64,000 bases of DNA from Candidatus Promineifilum breve (lineage in GTDB: Bacteria > Chloroflexota > Anaerolineae > Promineifilales > Promineifilaceae): contig NZ_LN890656.1 of the NCBI RefSeq assembly GCF_900066015.1, forward strand, positions 1 to 64,000. Direction: 5' to 3'. The notes below the pieces were generated by a model. The model made no database searches. It saw only the letters and a list, made by a program, of their open reading frames with translations, and had not been told where the DNA came from. Made by a program: the position numbers and the translations under genes. Below, piece by piece: positions 7,191-15,409 of this stretch (its first letter is position 1; each line of letters begins with the position of its first letter).

Positions 7191-9188
7191 TTACTTCCCC
7201 GTCCTTTCCTCCCGCGCCTTCTTCAGCATCTCGCCGGTCATCATATTGCGGTTCACCTCGCCGCCGTTTTGTTTCACTTGCAGCGGCACGATGGTGACGA
7301 CCACCCGCTCCAGCCCGGTCAGCCCCAGATTGAGGATGAGCGAACTGTTCTGGTGCAGTGCCTGGGTGAAGAGCGAATCCATCGACAGGTGGCCCATGAC
7401 GATGTGGACGATGGCCCCCGGGTTTTCTTCCAGCAAGTCGATGACGTATTCGCGGATGGGGGCGAGCAGGTGGCGATAGGGCGAATCGATGATGACCAGG
7501 TTCCCTTCGCCCACGTAGCGATCCCATTTGGCCTGGGTGGTGGCCGCCTTTTCCTGATTGACCCCGACATGGACGGCGTGCCACGGCGCGCCCAACGACT
7601 TGGCGAACTTGACCATCTGCAACGTGCCCTTGTGGACGCCATCGACCAGCAGCATGGTGATCACTTTGTCGGTGACGATCTCCTTGACCGCCGCGTTCTC
7701 CAGACTGAGGGCCTGGGCCACGTCCTTATAGTGGTGGTGGATGCGGAAGAAGATGAACACCAGGATGGGGATGAGCAGCAGGATGAACCACGCGCCGGAG
7801 GTGAATTTGGTGATGGCGAAGATCATCATCACCACGAAGGTGCAGACCGCGCCGAAGCCGCTGACGACCATGTGCAGCCGCCAATGGGGGTCGTACTCCA
7901 GATTGGTCTCCAGCCCCTTGACCACCTCGCCCGGCTGGAGCTTGCCGATCTTGCGCAGGCGTACGACCATGCCCGCCTGCGAGATGGTGAAGCTGAGGAA
8001 GACGCCGATGGCATAGAGCGGGATGAGGGCCGTGGTGCTGGCGCGCATGACCACGACCAGCACCGAGGCGGCGATGGCCAGGGTCATAATGCCCCAGGAG
8101 AAGACCAGACGGCCGCCGCGATAGGTGAGCTGGCGGGGCAGGAAGCCGTCGCCGGCATGGAGCGCGGCCAGCCGGGGGAAGTCGGCGTAGCTGGTGTTGG
8201 CGGCCATGAGCAGGATGAGCGCCGTGCCGGCGATGAGCAGCAGGTAGAAGATGCTGCCGTCGCCATAGACAGTGCGGGCCAGTTGGGAGATGATCGTCTC
8301 GTGGTGGGACGGGATGGCCTCGATGTGGCGCGACAGGAAGGTGATGCCCAGGAACATCGCCACCAGTAGCGTGCTCATGACGACCAGCGTTTTGGCGGCG
8401 TTGCGGCTGCGCGGGTCGCGGAAGGCGGTGATGCCGTTGGAGATGGCCTCGATGCCGGTCAGGGCGGCCGAACCGCTGCTGAAGGCGCGCAGGACGAGGA
8501 ACATGGTCAGCGGCGCGGCGGCCTCGGCGGCGAATTTGACGCCGGTGACGACGCCCAGCGTGCCCGTGGCCCAGCGGTAGAAGCCCACGCCCAGGGTCAG
8601 GAACATCATGCCCAGGAAGAAGTAGGTGGGCACGGAGAAGATGGAGCCGCTTTCCTTGACGCCGCGCAGGTTGATGATGGTGATGAAGCCGATGATGCCC
8701 ACGGCCAGCGGCACGCGCCAGGGGGCGATGTCGGGGAAGGCCGAGACGATCTGGGCCACGCCGGAGGAGATGGACACGGCCACGGTCAGGATGTAGTCGG
8801 TCAGCAGGGCCGCGCCGGCGATCTGGGCCGCCACCTCGCCCAGGTTGTCGCGGGCGACGATGTAGGCCCCACCGCCGTTAGGGTAGGCGTAGATGGTCTG
8901 GCGGTAGGAGATGGTGACGATGATCAGCAGCGCGGCGATGGCGATGGCGATGGGCACGGAGAGGCCCAGGAAGGCGGCCGTGCCGGTCAGGGCCAGGATG
9001 ACCAAAATTTCCTCGGTGGCATAGGCCGTGGAGGACAGGGCATCGGAGGCGAAGACGGCCAGGCCGACCTTGTTGCTGACGACCTGATGAGCCAGCGTGC
9101 GCGTCTCCAGCGGCCGGCCGATGAGCATGTTGGATAGGTTAACCCGGCGCTTGGCGGCCGGCAGGGGTGGGGTGGTTGTTGTGTCCAT
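7191..9188 (-). CDS. kimA: APC-family permease, KimA-like potassium/proton importer
   Basis: 665 residues; about twelve membrane helices in the first 450 residues, then a soluble cytoplasmic domain. Residues 44-60 (AVFASDALSSTAYATEE) and 128-142 (LLTDYILTVAVSISS), with SYRQTIYAYPNGGGAYIV between, closely follow Bacillus KimA; Asp49, Tyr56, Asp131 and Tyr132 correspond to its potassium-site residues as I recall them. KimA takes up potassium with protons and is inhibited by c-di-AMP through its C-terminal domain. A KdpDE-like pair and a Usp-like gene nearby support a potassium role. The stop codon is the first triplet of an AATTC repeat block. A general amino-acid permease is the alternative. 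Confidence 0.7.
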   Translation of the reverse strand: MDTTTTPPLPAAKRRVNLSNMLIGRPLETRTLAHQVVSNKVGLAVFASDALSSTAYATEEILVILALTGTAAFLGLSVPIAIAIAALLIIVTISYRQTIYAYPNGGGAYIVARDNLGEVAAQIAGAALLTDYILTVAVSISSGVAQIVSAFPDIAPWRVPLAVGIIGFITIINLRGVKESGSIFSVPTYFFLGMMFLTLGVGFYRWATGTLGVVTGVKFAAEAAAPLTMFLVLRAFSSGSAALTGIEAISNGITAFRDPRSRNAAKTLVVMSTLLVAMFLGITFLSRHIEAIPSHHETIISQLARTVYGDGSIFYLLLIAGTALILLMAANTSYADFPRLAALHAGDGFLPRQLTYRGGRLVFSWGIMTLAIAASVLVVVMRASTTALIPLYAIGVFLSFTISQAGMVVRLRKIGKLQPGEVVKGLETNLEYDPHWRLHMVVSGFGAVCTFVVMMIFAITKFTSGAWFILLLIPILVFIFFRIHHHYKDVAQALSLENAAVKEIVTDKVITMLLVDGVHKGTLQMVKFAKSLGAPWHAVHVGVNQEKAATTQAKWDRYVGEGNLVIIDSPYRHLLAPIREYVIDLLEENPGAIVHIVMGHLSMDSLFTQALHQNSSLILNLGLTGLERVVVTIVPLQVKQNGGEVNRNMMTGEMLKKAREERTGK

Positions 9189-9192
9189 GTGA

Positions 9193-9541
9193 ATTAGTTG
9201 TTAGTGGATAGTGGATAGTGGATAGTGGATAGTGGATAGTGGATAGTGGATAGTGGGCAGTGGGTCGCAATCGCTATCGCAATCGTTATCGTTATCGCTA
9301 TCGTTCTTTCGTCGTCTGTCGTCCGTCGTCCGCCGTCCGCGGTCCGCCGTCCGTCATTCGTCATTCGCCGTCCCCGGTGGGTTGAGCGGTGGGTTGAAAC
9401 CCACCGCTGGTACACGAAGTGCGTTAAAACGCACTGAAGAGGGCGGCGCTCTCTTCAACCGGCTTCAGCCGGGTTTTGTGTGTCAGCGGCGGGTTTGAAC
9501 CCGCCGTGGATTCGTCATTCGTCATTCGTCATTCGTCGTTA
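9193..9541. repeat. Composite repeat block, no gene
   Basis: In order: eight or so GGATAGT/GTGGGCA units (9197-9260), TATCG/AATCG units (9267-9305), CGTCCGCC-type units (9310-9370), a palindromic GGGTTGAAACCCACC / AACCGGCTTCAGCCGG element (9385-9508), then ATTCGTC units. No ORF or promoter is convincing. Confidence 0.85.
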
Positions 9542-10039
9542 TTATTCCGCCCTCTTCATTCGTAATTCGTAATTCGTCATTCGTAATTCCTCCCCCGTCT
9601 GTCCACTAACCACTGCCCACTGTTCACTTTCTTCAAGGGTATAGAGCGGGCAGCGCAGGGCGCGGCGCAACCACCACAGCCGCAGGCCATCGAGGGCGGC
9701 GAAAGGGCCGGTGGGGCGCGGGGCGAAGACGGCCGCGGCATTCGTTTGCTCAGCGGCGCTCAGCAGGCCGCTGCTGAACCGGGTGTATTCGTACAGTTCC
9801 ACGCCCACGGCCACGCCGTAGCTCTCGACCACGTTGACCAGCGCTTGCAGGGCGTCGAACTCGGCGAAGGGCAGCAGCGCCTCGTTGAGGCCCGCGCCTA
9901 GATCGCTGAGGTGCTCGACCGGGGTCGGCCGCAGGATGAGCACCCCCGCGCCGGTCTCGCGCGCCGTAGCCGCGGCCAGATGGGCGGCGCGCTGCGTCCA
10001 GGTCGTCTCGCCGGTGAAGAGCAAAATTGGGTTGGTCAT
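9542..10039 (-). CDS. Universal stress protein-like protein with a repeat-encoded C-terminus
   Basis: 165 residues. The first 136 show a UspA-like alpha/beta pattern: ILLFTGETTWTQRAAHLAAA, VLILRPTP, a central helix and the strand-helix AAAVFAPRP. The ATP-loop GxxGxxx(S/T) is not clear, so nucleotide binding is doubtful. Residues from about 137 (SEQWAVVSGQ, then LRMTNYELRMK) are translated GTGGGCA and AATTCGT intergenic repeats, including the stop. KdpD sensors normally carry a Usp domain; the KdpD-like kinase at 11594-13093 lacks it, so a separate accessory role is conceivable. Confidence 0.6.
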   Translation of the reverse strand: MTNPILLFTGETTWTQRAAHLAAATARETGAGVLILRPTPVEHLSDLGAGLNEALLPFAEFDALQALVNVVESYGVAVGVELYEYTRFSSGLLSAAEQTNAAAVFAPRPTGPFAALDGLRLWWLRRALRCPLYTLEESEQWAVVSGQTGEELRMTNYELRMKRAE

Positions 10040-10096
10040 GGTCGTTCCTCGGCCGGGAAGCGGCCCGCGTGGGGCAACTGAGTGGGATTGAATGTG

Positions 10097-10122
10097 GGCC
10101 GGAAAGGTATCTCCATCCGGCC
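10097..10122 (-). promoter_or_regulatory. Leader hairpin upstream of the Usp-like gene
   Basis: GGCCGGA at 10097-10103 pairs perfectly with TCCGGCC at 10116-10122, with a possible inner GG/CC pair. It lies 58-83 bases before the Usp start. No known riboswitch signature is seen. Confidence 0.35.
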
Positions 10123-10225
10123 AAATGCCCCTTACCGCTTCCTTACTTGCTAGCAGTGTAGCGCGGCGGGCGTTAAGATTGTGTCAGGGGAAATTGGTGG
10201 GGGCGTAAGGAATGTGTAAAAGACG

Positions 10226-10279
10226 CGGAGGGCAGGAGGGTAGGAGGGCAGGGGGGCAGGGGGGCAGGGGAGCAGGGGC
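10226..10279. repeat. GCAGGGG tandem repeat
   Basis: Tandem GGCAGGGG/GAGCAGGGG units between divergent genes. The remainder of the gap 10123-10310 shows nothing else. Confidence 0.85.
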
Positions 10280-10311
10280 GAAGGTCTTGTATTTCTAGGC
10301 CAACGGCTATG

Positions 10312-10320
10312 TGCTATAAT
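10312..10320 (+). promoter_or_regulatory. Extended -10 promoter
   Basis: TGCTATAAT at 10312-10320, an extended -10 element with no good -35. The expected start near 10327 leaves a leader of about ten bases before the ATG at 10338. Confidence 0.5.
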
Positions 10321-10337
10321 TTTTTGGCGTTGATCAT

Positions 10338-10547
10338 ATGGGTAATAAGCAAGTTCGTTTGGTGATTCAGGGACTACGTGAGCAGATCGATCTTCATCGC
10401 CAGAAGATAGATGATGAACTCCTGAAACCACACCCCAATCGGCGCATCATTCGCCACTGGGAACTGGAGATCGTAGCGTTCTCGCAACGCCTTGATAGGC
10501 TGGAAACGCGATTGGCGGCGAAACGACGACGAGGGAGAAGAGCATGA
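10338..10547 (+). CDS. Small helical protein of unknown function
   Basis: 69 residues, strongly charged, with heptad-like spacing (VIQGLREQIDLHRQKIDDEL, then ELEIVAFSQRLDRLETRL), so a short coiled coil or helical hairpin is likely; the end is Arg-rich (AAKRRRGRRA). I do not recognise a family. It overlaps the next gene by four bases (ATGA at 10544), which argues that both are real and translated together. An extended -10 promoter lies just upstream. Confidence 0.55.
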   Translation: MGNKQVRLVIQGLREQIDLHRQKIDDELLKPHPNRRIIRHWELEIVAFSQRLDRLETRLAAKRRRGRRA

Positions 10548-10819
10548 AAATCGCAACTGAAACCGTCTGGCCCGCCGTCATGGCGGCGATAGGGTTCGAG
10601 GAAAACGCCGATCTGATGGCGATGCACTTCGCCGAGTTCGAGAGTGAATCGGAGAATGTTCTCGAACTACTGACCGCGCTGCGAGCCGATGCGCGGCAAA
10701 CGGATGCCTCATTTGTCCAGGACACGGCCGCGGAATTGGTGGTGGCTCTGGAACATCTGGCCCATCACCTCGATGGGTTATTGTTGCCGCTACAAACAAG
10801 GTTGGGCGTTGAGCCTTAG
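10544..10819 (+). CDS. Small acidic protein of unknown function
   Basis: 91 residues, mostly helical and acidic (FAEFESESENVLELLTAL, then AAELVVALEHLAHHLDGLL). No family recognised. GGGAGAAG at 10532-10539 is a good ribosome site, and the ATGA overlap suggests translational coupling with the small coiled-coil gene before it. The basic upstream partner and this acidic protein could bind each other; that is a guess from charge alone. Confidence 0.55.
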   Translation: MKIATETVWPAVMAAIGFEENADLMAMHFAEFESESENVLELLTALRADARQTDASFVQDTAAELVVALEHLAHHLDGLLLPLQTRLGVEP

Positions 10820-10835
10820 ATCGCTTCGCGCGGTT

Positions 10836-10904
10836 CGTAGGTTGAACATCCCTGTTCAACCTCCCCGCAGGCTAAAGAGGTTGAACAGGGATGTTCAACC
10901 TACG
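10836..10904. repeat. Long GTAGGTTGAAC hairpin that supplies a stop codon
   Basis: CGTAGGTTGAAC at the left pairs with GTTCAACCTACG at 10893-10904; a second inverted pair lies inside. The last codons and TGA stop of the KdpE-like gene (10895) fall within the right arm. Related hairpins lie at 18317-18375 and 59440-59498. It may terminate both convergent genes. Confidence 0.75.
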
Positions 10905-11587
10905 TCTACAAACCGATACCCAACCCCCGGCTCATTCAGAATATACCGCACCCCCGCCGCCGGGTTCTCGCCCAATTTCTTGCGAATCTGGTTGACATAA
11001 ATCCGCACGTAGTGGGTCATGTCGGCGTATTCCGGCCCCCAGACGGCGCTGAGGATGGCCCGATGGGTCATGATCTTGCCCGGATGCGTCGCCAGCAGGC
11101 GCAGGATGTCGTACTCCTGCGGCGTGAAGTGCACCTCATGGCCGGCCACCAGCACCCGCCGGTTCACCAGATCGAGTTCCAGCGCTCCGGCGTGGATGAC
11201 GCTCTCGGCCGCGCCGTCGGGAGCCACCACCGCCCGGCGCATCACCGCCCCGATGCGCGCCCGCAACTCCTCCATGCCGAACGGCTTGGTCAGATAATCG
11301 TCGGCCCCGGCATCGAGGGCGCGCACCTTGGTGGACTCGTCGTCCTTCACCGACAGGATGATGATCGGCACGCGGCTCCATTCGCGCAGCCGCCGGCAGA
11401 CCTCCAGCCCGTCCGGCTCGCGCCCCAGATTCACGTCGAGCACCACCAGGTCGGGCCGGCGCTGGGCCACCAGGGTGATGGCCGCTTCGCCATCGGCGGC
11501 GGTGATGACCTCGTGGCCGTAGCCGCCCAGTCCGGTCGCCAGCAGTTTGCGAATCTGCGGCTCGTCGTCAACGACAAGGATCAACAT
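10895..11587 (-). CDS. OmpR-family response regulator, KdpE-like
   Basis: 230 residues. Receiver domain 1-115 with acidic pair Asp7/Asp8, phospho-acceptor Asp51 (LVVLDVNLG) and Lys in DYLTKPFG; winged-helix DNA-binding domain at about 130-228 (FTPQEYDILRLLATHPGKIM, later HYVRIYVNQIRKKLGE, GVGYRF). Sequence style is that of KdpE. Its kinase partner starts six bases upstream of its ATG, so the two are one operon. Expected targets are potassium-uptake genes, and the KimA-like gene is the only candidate visible; no kdpFABC genes are present in the window. Confidence 0.85.
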   Translation of the reverse strand: MLILVVDDEPQIRKLLATGLGGYGHEVITAADGEAAITLVAQRRPDLVVLDVNLGREPDGLEVCRRLREWSRVPIIILSVKDDESTKVRALDAGADDYLTKPFGMEELRARIGAVMRRAVVAPDGAAESVIHAGALELDLVNRRVLVAGHEVHFTPQEYDILRLLATHPGKIMTHRAILSAVWGPEYADMTHYVRIYVNQIRKKLGENPAAGVRYILNEPGVGYRFVDVG

Positions 11588-11593
11588 AAGGGG

Positions 11594-13093
11594 TCATCCG
11601 GTGGGGGCGATGCGCGAGACGAGTTCAGGACGCGCCGCGCTCGTATCGCGTGGCCCGTACTGCTTATCTAAAGGAAGGGTCAGCACAAACGTGGCCCCAC
11701 CGCCGGGGGTGTCCTCGATGCGGATGTCGCCGTGGTGGGCCTCCAGGATGCCGCGGGCAATAGCCAGCCCCAGCCCCACGCCCCCCTTCTGCGAGCGGCC
11801 GTCGCGCGATTGGTAGAACGGCTCCATCAGCCGGTCGCGCTCCTCGGGGGCCACGCTGGGGCCGTGGTTGACCACCTCCAGCCGCGCCGCGTCGGCCAGC
11901 GCCCGGCCGCGGATGATCACCCGCCGCTCGGCCGGCTCGTGGCGCAGCGAATTTTCGACCACGTTGCCCAACGCCTGGAGCAGCAGGCCGTAGTCGCAGC
12001 GCACCAGCGGCAGGTCGTCGGGGAACTCCAGGGCGATGCGCTCGGCGCGATGGGCGGCATAGGCGCGGGCGGCCACTTCGCCGGCGATCTCCTCCAGCGA
12101 ATTCAACTCCTCATGCAGCACCACCGCCCCGGCCTGAAGGCGCGACAGGTCGAGCAGATTGCCCACCAGCCGGTCAAGTTCGTCGGCCTGGGCCTCGATG
12201 GCGCGGGCCAGTTCGCGCTGCTCGTCCGGCGGCAGGCGGTCGCCCAGCTCGTCCAGATTGGCGGCCGAGGTCTTGATGATGGTGATCGGCGTGCGCAGGT
12301 CGTGGGAAACGGCGTGGAGGATGGCCGTCTTCAGGCGGTCGGCCTCGGCCAGGGTGCGGCCGCGGGCGGCCTGGTTGGTCAGATCGACGCGCTGCAGGGC
12401 CAGGGCGGCCTGCCCGGCGCAGGCCGCCAGCAGGCGGCGGCGGCCGGGGCCGAGCGGCGCGGGGAAAGCGGCGCGCAACGTGCCGTAGACCGTATCGCCC
12501 GCCTCCAGCAACACGAAGACGGCGCTGCCGCCCTCCTCGTGGCGGGCGGCGGCCGGACGGCGGGTGTGGGTCGGTCGCTCGCCGGGCAGAAAATCGACCC
12601 AATCGGCCCCCAGCCGTTCGATGACCACCCGGCGCAGTTCGGCGCGGATGGCCTCCGGCTCGGTCAGCGGGTTCAGGGCGCTGGTCAGGCCGTAGAGAAT
12701 CTCCTGCTGCTCGGCGTTCAGCCCGGCGGCGGCGGCCTGGTCGCGGGCATAGGCCGCCAGTCGCCCGGCCATGAGCGCCGCGGCCAGATAGATGATCAGG
12801 TCCAGCAGTTCGCGCGGGTCGTTGACGGCCAGGGTGTAATAGGGGGCGACGAGGAAGAAATTGAAGCTGAAGAAGCTGAGCACGGCGGCCAGCACCGATG
12901 GCCCCGTGCCCAGCCGCACGGCGATGATCAGCGTCACCAGCAGGTAGAGCAGCGAGGCATTGGCCGTGGTCAGCCGGTCGCGCAAGGCCCACAGAGCCAG
13001 ACTGGTGGCCAGGACGAGGGCCGCGGCCAGGAGGTAGGGGGGCAGGGCGCGGCTGATGGTCTGGGTGCGGGTGGGGCGGGCGGTGGTGGTCAT
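11594..13093 (-). CDS. Sensor histidine kinase, KdpD-like but lacking the N-terminal KdpD/Usp domains
   Basis: 499 residues. Membrane block at about 18-115 is a DUF4118-type four-helix region (SLLYLLVTLIIAVRLG, then VLSFFSFNFFLVAP), as in KdpD. A GAF-like segment follows (about 125-235), then HisKA with His264 (AVSHDLRTPITIIK), and HATPase with the N box NVVENSLRH, a G1 box reduced to NHGPSVAPEER (the usual DxGxG is missing) and G2 GVGLGLAIARG. Full KdpD is near 900 residues; the N-terminal half that senses potassium and c-di-AMP is absent. The start overlaps the stop of a Tex fragment by four bases (13090-13093). Confidence 0.85.
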   Translation of the reverse strand: MTTTARPTRTQTISRALPPYLLAAALVLATSLALWALRDRLTTANASLLYLLVTLIIAVRLGTGPSVLAAVLSFFSFNFFLVAPYYTLAVNDPRELLDLIIYLAAALMAGRLAAYARDQAAAAGLNAEQQEILYGLTSALNPLTEPEAIRAELRRVVIERLGADWVDFLPGERPTHTRRPAAARHEEGGSAVFVLLEAGDTVYGTLRAAFPAPLGPGRRRLLAACAGQAALALQRVDLTNQAARGRTLAEADRLKTAILHAVSHDLRTPITIIKTSAANLDELGDRLPPDEQRELARAIEAQADELDRLVGNLLDLSRLQAGAVVLHEELNSLEEIAGEVAARAYAAHRAERIALEFPDDLPLVRCDYGLLLQALGNVVENSLRHEPAERRVIIRGRALADAARLEVVNHGPSVAPEERDRLMEPFYQSRDGRSQKGGVGLGLAIARGILEAHHGDIRIEDTPGGGATFVLTLPLDKQYGPRDTSAARPELVSRIAPTG

Positions 13094-13587
13094 TCGGGTG
13101 AATAGGCGCTAACCAGCGGCGCGGCGCGGTCGATCTGGTCGCGGTCCCAACTGACCAGCGGCCGGGCCGGTTCGGCGGCCGCTTGGCGCGTGGCGGGCTG
13201 AGCCAGGATGAGGTCGGCCAATGGCCCCAGGCCGCGCTCGCGGGCGATGGTGGCGCGGGTGCGGCGCTTGGGCTTGTAGGGGGCGTAGAGGTCTTCCAGG
13301 GCGTGGAGCGTTTCGGCCGCGGCCAATTGGGCGGCCAGTTCGGGGGTCATGGCTCCCTGCTCGGTGACGGAGGCGATGACCGCCGCGCGCCGCTCATCGA
13401 GGGCGCGCAGCCGGGCGCTCTCGGCCTCGATGTGGCGGATCTGCTCCTCGTCGAGCGAGCCGGTGGCTTCCTTGCGGTAGCGGGCGATGAAGGGCAGGGT
13501 GGCCCCGCCGTCGAGCAGGGCGATGACGGCCGCGACCTGGGTGGGGCGGACGTTTAATTGGGCGCTAATGCGTTCTTCGTGGGACAT
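13090..13587 (-). pseudogene. Truncated Tex (RNA-binding transcription accessory protein) N-terminal fragment
   Basis: 165 residues matching only the N-terminal helical region of Tex (about 780 residues in full). LNVRPTQVAAVIALLDGGAT, PFIARYRKEATGSLDEEQI and LYAPYKPKRRTRATIARERG are typical. After about residue 137 the match fades and the frame stops in SAYSPE, so the YqgF-like, HhH and S1 RNA-binding domains are missing. It overlaps the kinase start by ATGA, so ribosomes ending here could restart on the kinase. It may be a decayed gene kept as a coupling leader, or a working short protein. Confidence 0.75.
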
Positions 13588-13597
13588 AAAGAGAATC

Positions 13598-13624
13598 CAC
13601 AGATTTCACAGAATTCACAGATTA
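13598..13624. repeat. CACAGATT tandem repeat
   Basis: Short run of TTCACAGA units between divergent genes; one arm only. Confidence 0.7.
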
Positions 13625-13704
13625 TAAGTGATGATCCGCAGATTGGGCAGATGGCGAGTGAATATCTGTAGTAGAATAAGGAATACTGCACCCATCAAAT
13701 CAAA

Positions 13705-14487
13705 ATGATTCCAACGACAATCCGCGCCAAAATAATTGACCGCCTGCGCGCGGCCGAAGCGACGCACGGCGTCCGCGTCCTGCTGGCCGTGGAGTCCGGC
13801 AGCCGCGCCTGGGGTTTTGCGTCGGCCGATAGCGACTTCGACGTGCGCTTCATCTACGCCCGACCGCAAGAGTGGTATCTCTCGGTCGGTCTCGAGGAAC
13901 AGAGGGACGTGATCGAACAGGCCATTGTGGACGACATCGACCTCAGCGGCTGGGATGTGCGCAAGGCGTTGCGCCTCTTCTGGAAATCCAACCCGCCCTT
14001 CGCGGAGTGGCTGCAATCGCCCATCGTCTACGTCGAGTCCGGCGACTTCGCCGCGCAATGCCGGGCGTTGCTGCCGCGCGTCTACTCCTCGGCCGCCGGA
14101 TTCCACCACTATCGCAACACCGCCCGCACCAACGCGGCCGGCAGCCTGGTGGATGGACACGTCTCGCTGAAGAAGAGTTTTTACGCCTTGCGGGCGCTGT
14201 TGGCCATCCGGTGGCTGGAACAGTACGACAGCGCCCCGCCGATGGAATTTGGCGGGCTGCTCCCCCTGATTGGCGATAACGCGCCGTTGTCGGCCGCCAT
14301 CGAAGCGCTGCTCGAACGCAAGCGCCGGACGAACGAGAGCGATCAGGAACCGCTGGACGAAACCGTCGCCGCCTTTATCAGAAGCGAACTGCGCCGCGTG
14401 GACGGCCTGACGCCGGCGACAGCCCCGCGCGAGGATGTATTGCCGCTGCTCGATGGGGTTTTTCGGGCCGTCTTGCGCGAAACATAG
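13705..14487 (+). CDS. RlaP/YcgL-type nucleotidyltransferase
   Basis: 260 residues. Residues 28-50 carry the Pol-beta nucleotidyltransferase signature (ESGSRAWGFASADSDFDVRF): the GS motif, then DxD about ten residues on. WDVRKALRLFWKSNPPFAEW, later NTARTNAAGSLV and HVSLKKSFYALRALLAIRWL follow the RNA-repair-linked RlaP family, which often sits near RNA ligases; none is seen here. It probably transfers a nucleotide to RNA or protein; the substrate is unknown. It stands alone between repeat blocks. Confidence 0.85.
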   Translation: MIPTTIRAKIIDRLRAAEATHGVRVLLAVESGSRAWGFASADSDFDVRFIYARPQEWYLSVGLEEQRDVIEQAIVDDIDLSGWDVRKALRLFWKSNPPFAEWLQSPIVYVESGDFAAQCRALLPRVYSSAAGFHHYRNTARTNAAGSLVDGHVSLKKSFYALRALLAIRWLEQYDSAPPMEFGGLLPLIGDNAPLSAAIEALLERKRRTNESDQEPLDETVAAFIRSELRRVDGLTPATAPREDVLPLLDGVFRAVLRET

Positions 14488-14566
14488 TATCCAACTGAAG
14501 AGATCAAATCCTGTTCATCCTGTGAATCCTGTCGAAAACTCTTGCGTTCCGACGACTGAAAGCCCT

Positions 14567-14640
14567 GCGATTAACATGGATTGGACGGATGGTACCGGAT
14601 GTAGATAATTAAATCCGTCTAATCCGTCTGATCCGTGTTT
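14567..14640. repeat. Inverted CGGATTAA repeat block
   Basis: Arms of ATGGATTGGACGGAT and TAATCCGTCTAATCCGTCT style facing each other. This family is also present at 18452, 21907, 42821 and 48593. Confidence 0.75.
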
Positions 14641-14679
14641 AATTTTTAGCTCTTCTGTCGGTCGGCCGAACGAACAACT

Positions 14680-15405
14680 ATGGCCTCTACCATCCTACTA
14701 GTCGAAGACGACCCCACCCTCCGCGAAACCGTCGAGTATAACCTCCGCCACCAGGGCTACGACGTGACCACCGCCGCCGACGGCCAGGCCGCCCTGGTCG
14801 CTGCCCGCCGCGAGCAGCCCGACCTGCTGCTGCTCGACGTGATGCTGCCCGGCCTCGATGGCTTCGAGGTCTGCCGCATCCTGCGCCGCGAGATGAACGT
14901 GCCCATCCTGATGCTCACCGCCCGCTCGGATGAGATCGACCGCGTGCTGGGGCTGGAGATGGGCGCCGACGACTACCTGACCAAGCCGTTCTCCATGCGC
15001 GAACTGCTGGCCCGCGTCAAGGCGTTGTTGCGCCGGGTGGAGCTGATTCGCGAGGAGATGGCCGTCCGCCCCGACGCCGCCCCGGTCGAGCTGGAGATGA
15101 ACGCCGAAACGCTGACCTTCGGCGACCTGGAGATCGACCGCCGCCGCCGCGAGGTGCGCCTCCATGGCGCGCCGGTGCGCCTGAAGCCCAAGGAGTTCGA
15201 CCTGCTGCTCTTCCTGGCCCGCAACCGGGGCGTGGCCCTGTCGCGCGATCTGCTGCTGGAGCGCGTCTGGGGCTGGACGTTCGACGGCAACAGCCGCACC
15301 GTCGATGTCCACGTCCGCTGGCTGCGCGAGAAGATCGAACCCGACCCGGCCGACCCGGCGCGCATCATCACCGTGCGCGCCGTGGGCTACCGCTTTGACG
15401 GCTGA
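14680..15405 (+). CDS. PhoB-like OmpR-family response regulator
   Basis: 241 residues. Receiver with Asp10/Asp11, phospho-acceptor Asp53 ([14 protein letters not shown]) and Lys in DDYLTKPFS; winged helix at about 145-240 ([18 protein letters not shown], then [15 protein letters not shown] and VGYRF). It is followed five bases later by a PhoR-like kinase and then by pstSCAB-phoU, so it is very likely the phosphate regulator and the protein that reads the 11-bp repeats at 16897-16946. Promoter not clear; the gap upstream is filled by repeats. Confidence 0.85.
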   Translation: MASTILLVEDDPTLRETVEYNLRHQGYDVTTAADGQAALVAARREQPDLLLLDVMLPGLDGFEVCRILRREMNVPILMLTARSDEIDRVLGLEMGADDYLTKPFSMRELLARVKALLRRVELIREEMAVRPDAAPVELEMNAETLTFGDLEIDRRRREVRLHGAPVRLKPKEFDLLLFLARNRGVALSRDLLLERVWGWTFDGNSRTVDVHVRWLREKIEPDPADPARIITVRAVGYRFDG

Positions 15406-15409
15406 GGCC

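Noticed and set aside
9193-9260. Regular GGATAGT array as a possible CRISPR
   Set aside because: Units are about seven bases and directly joined, with no spacers.
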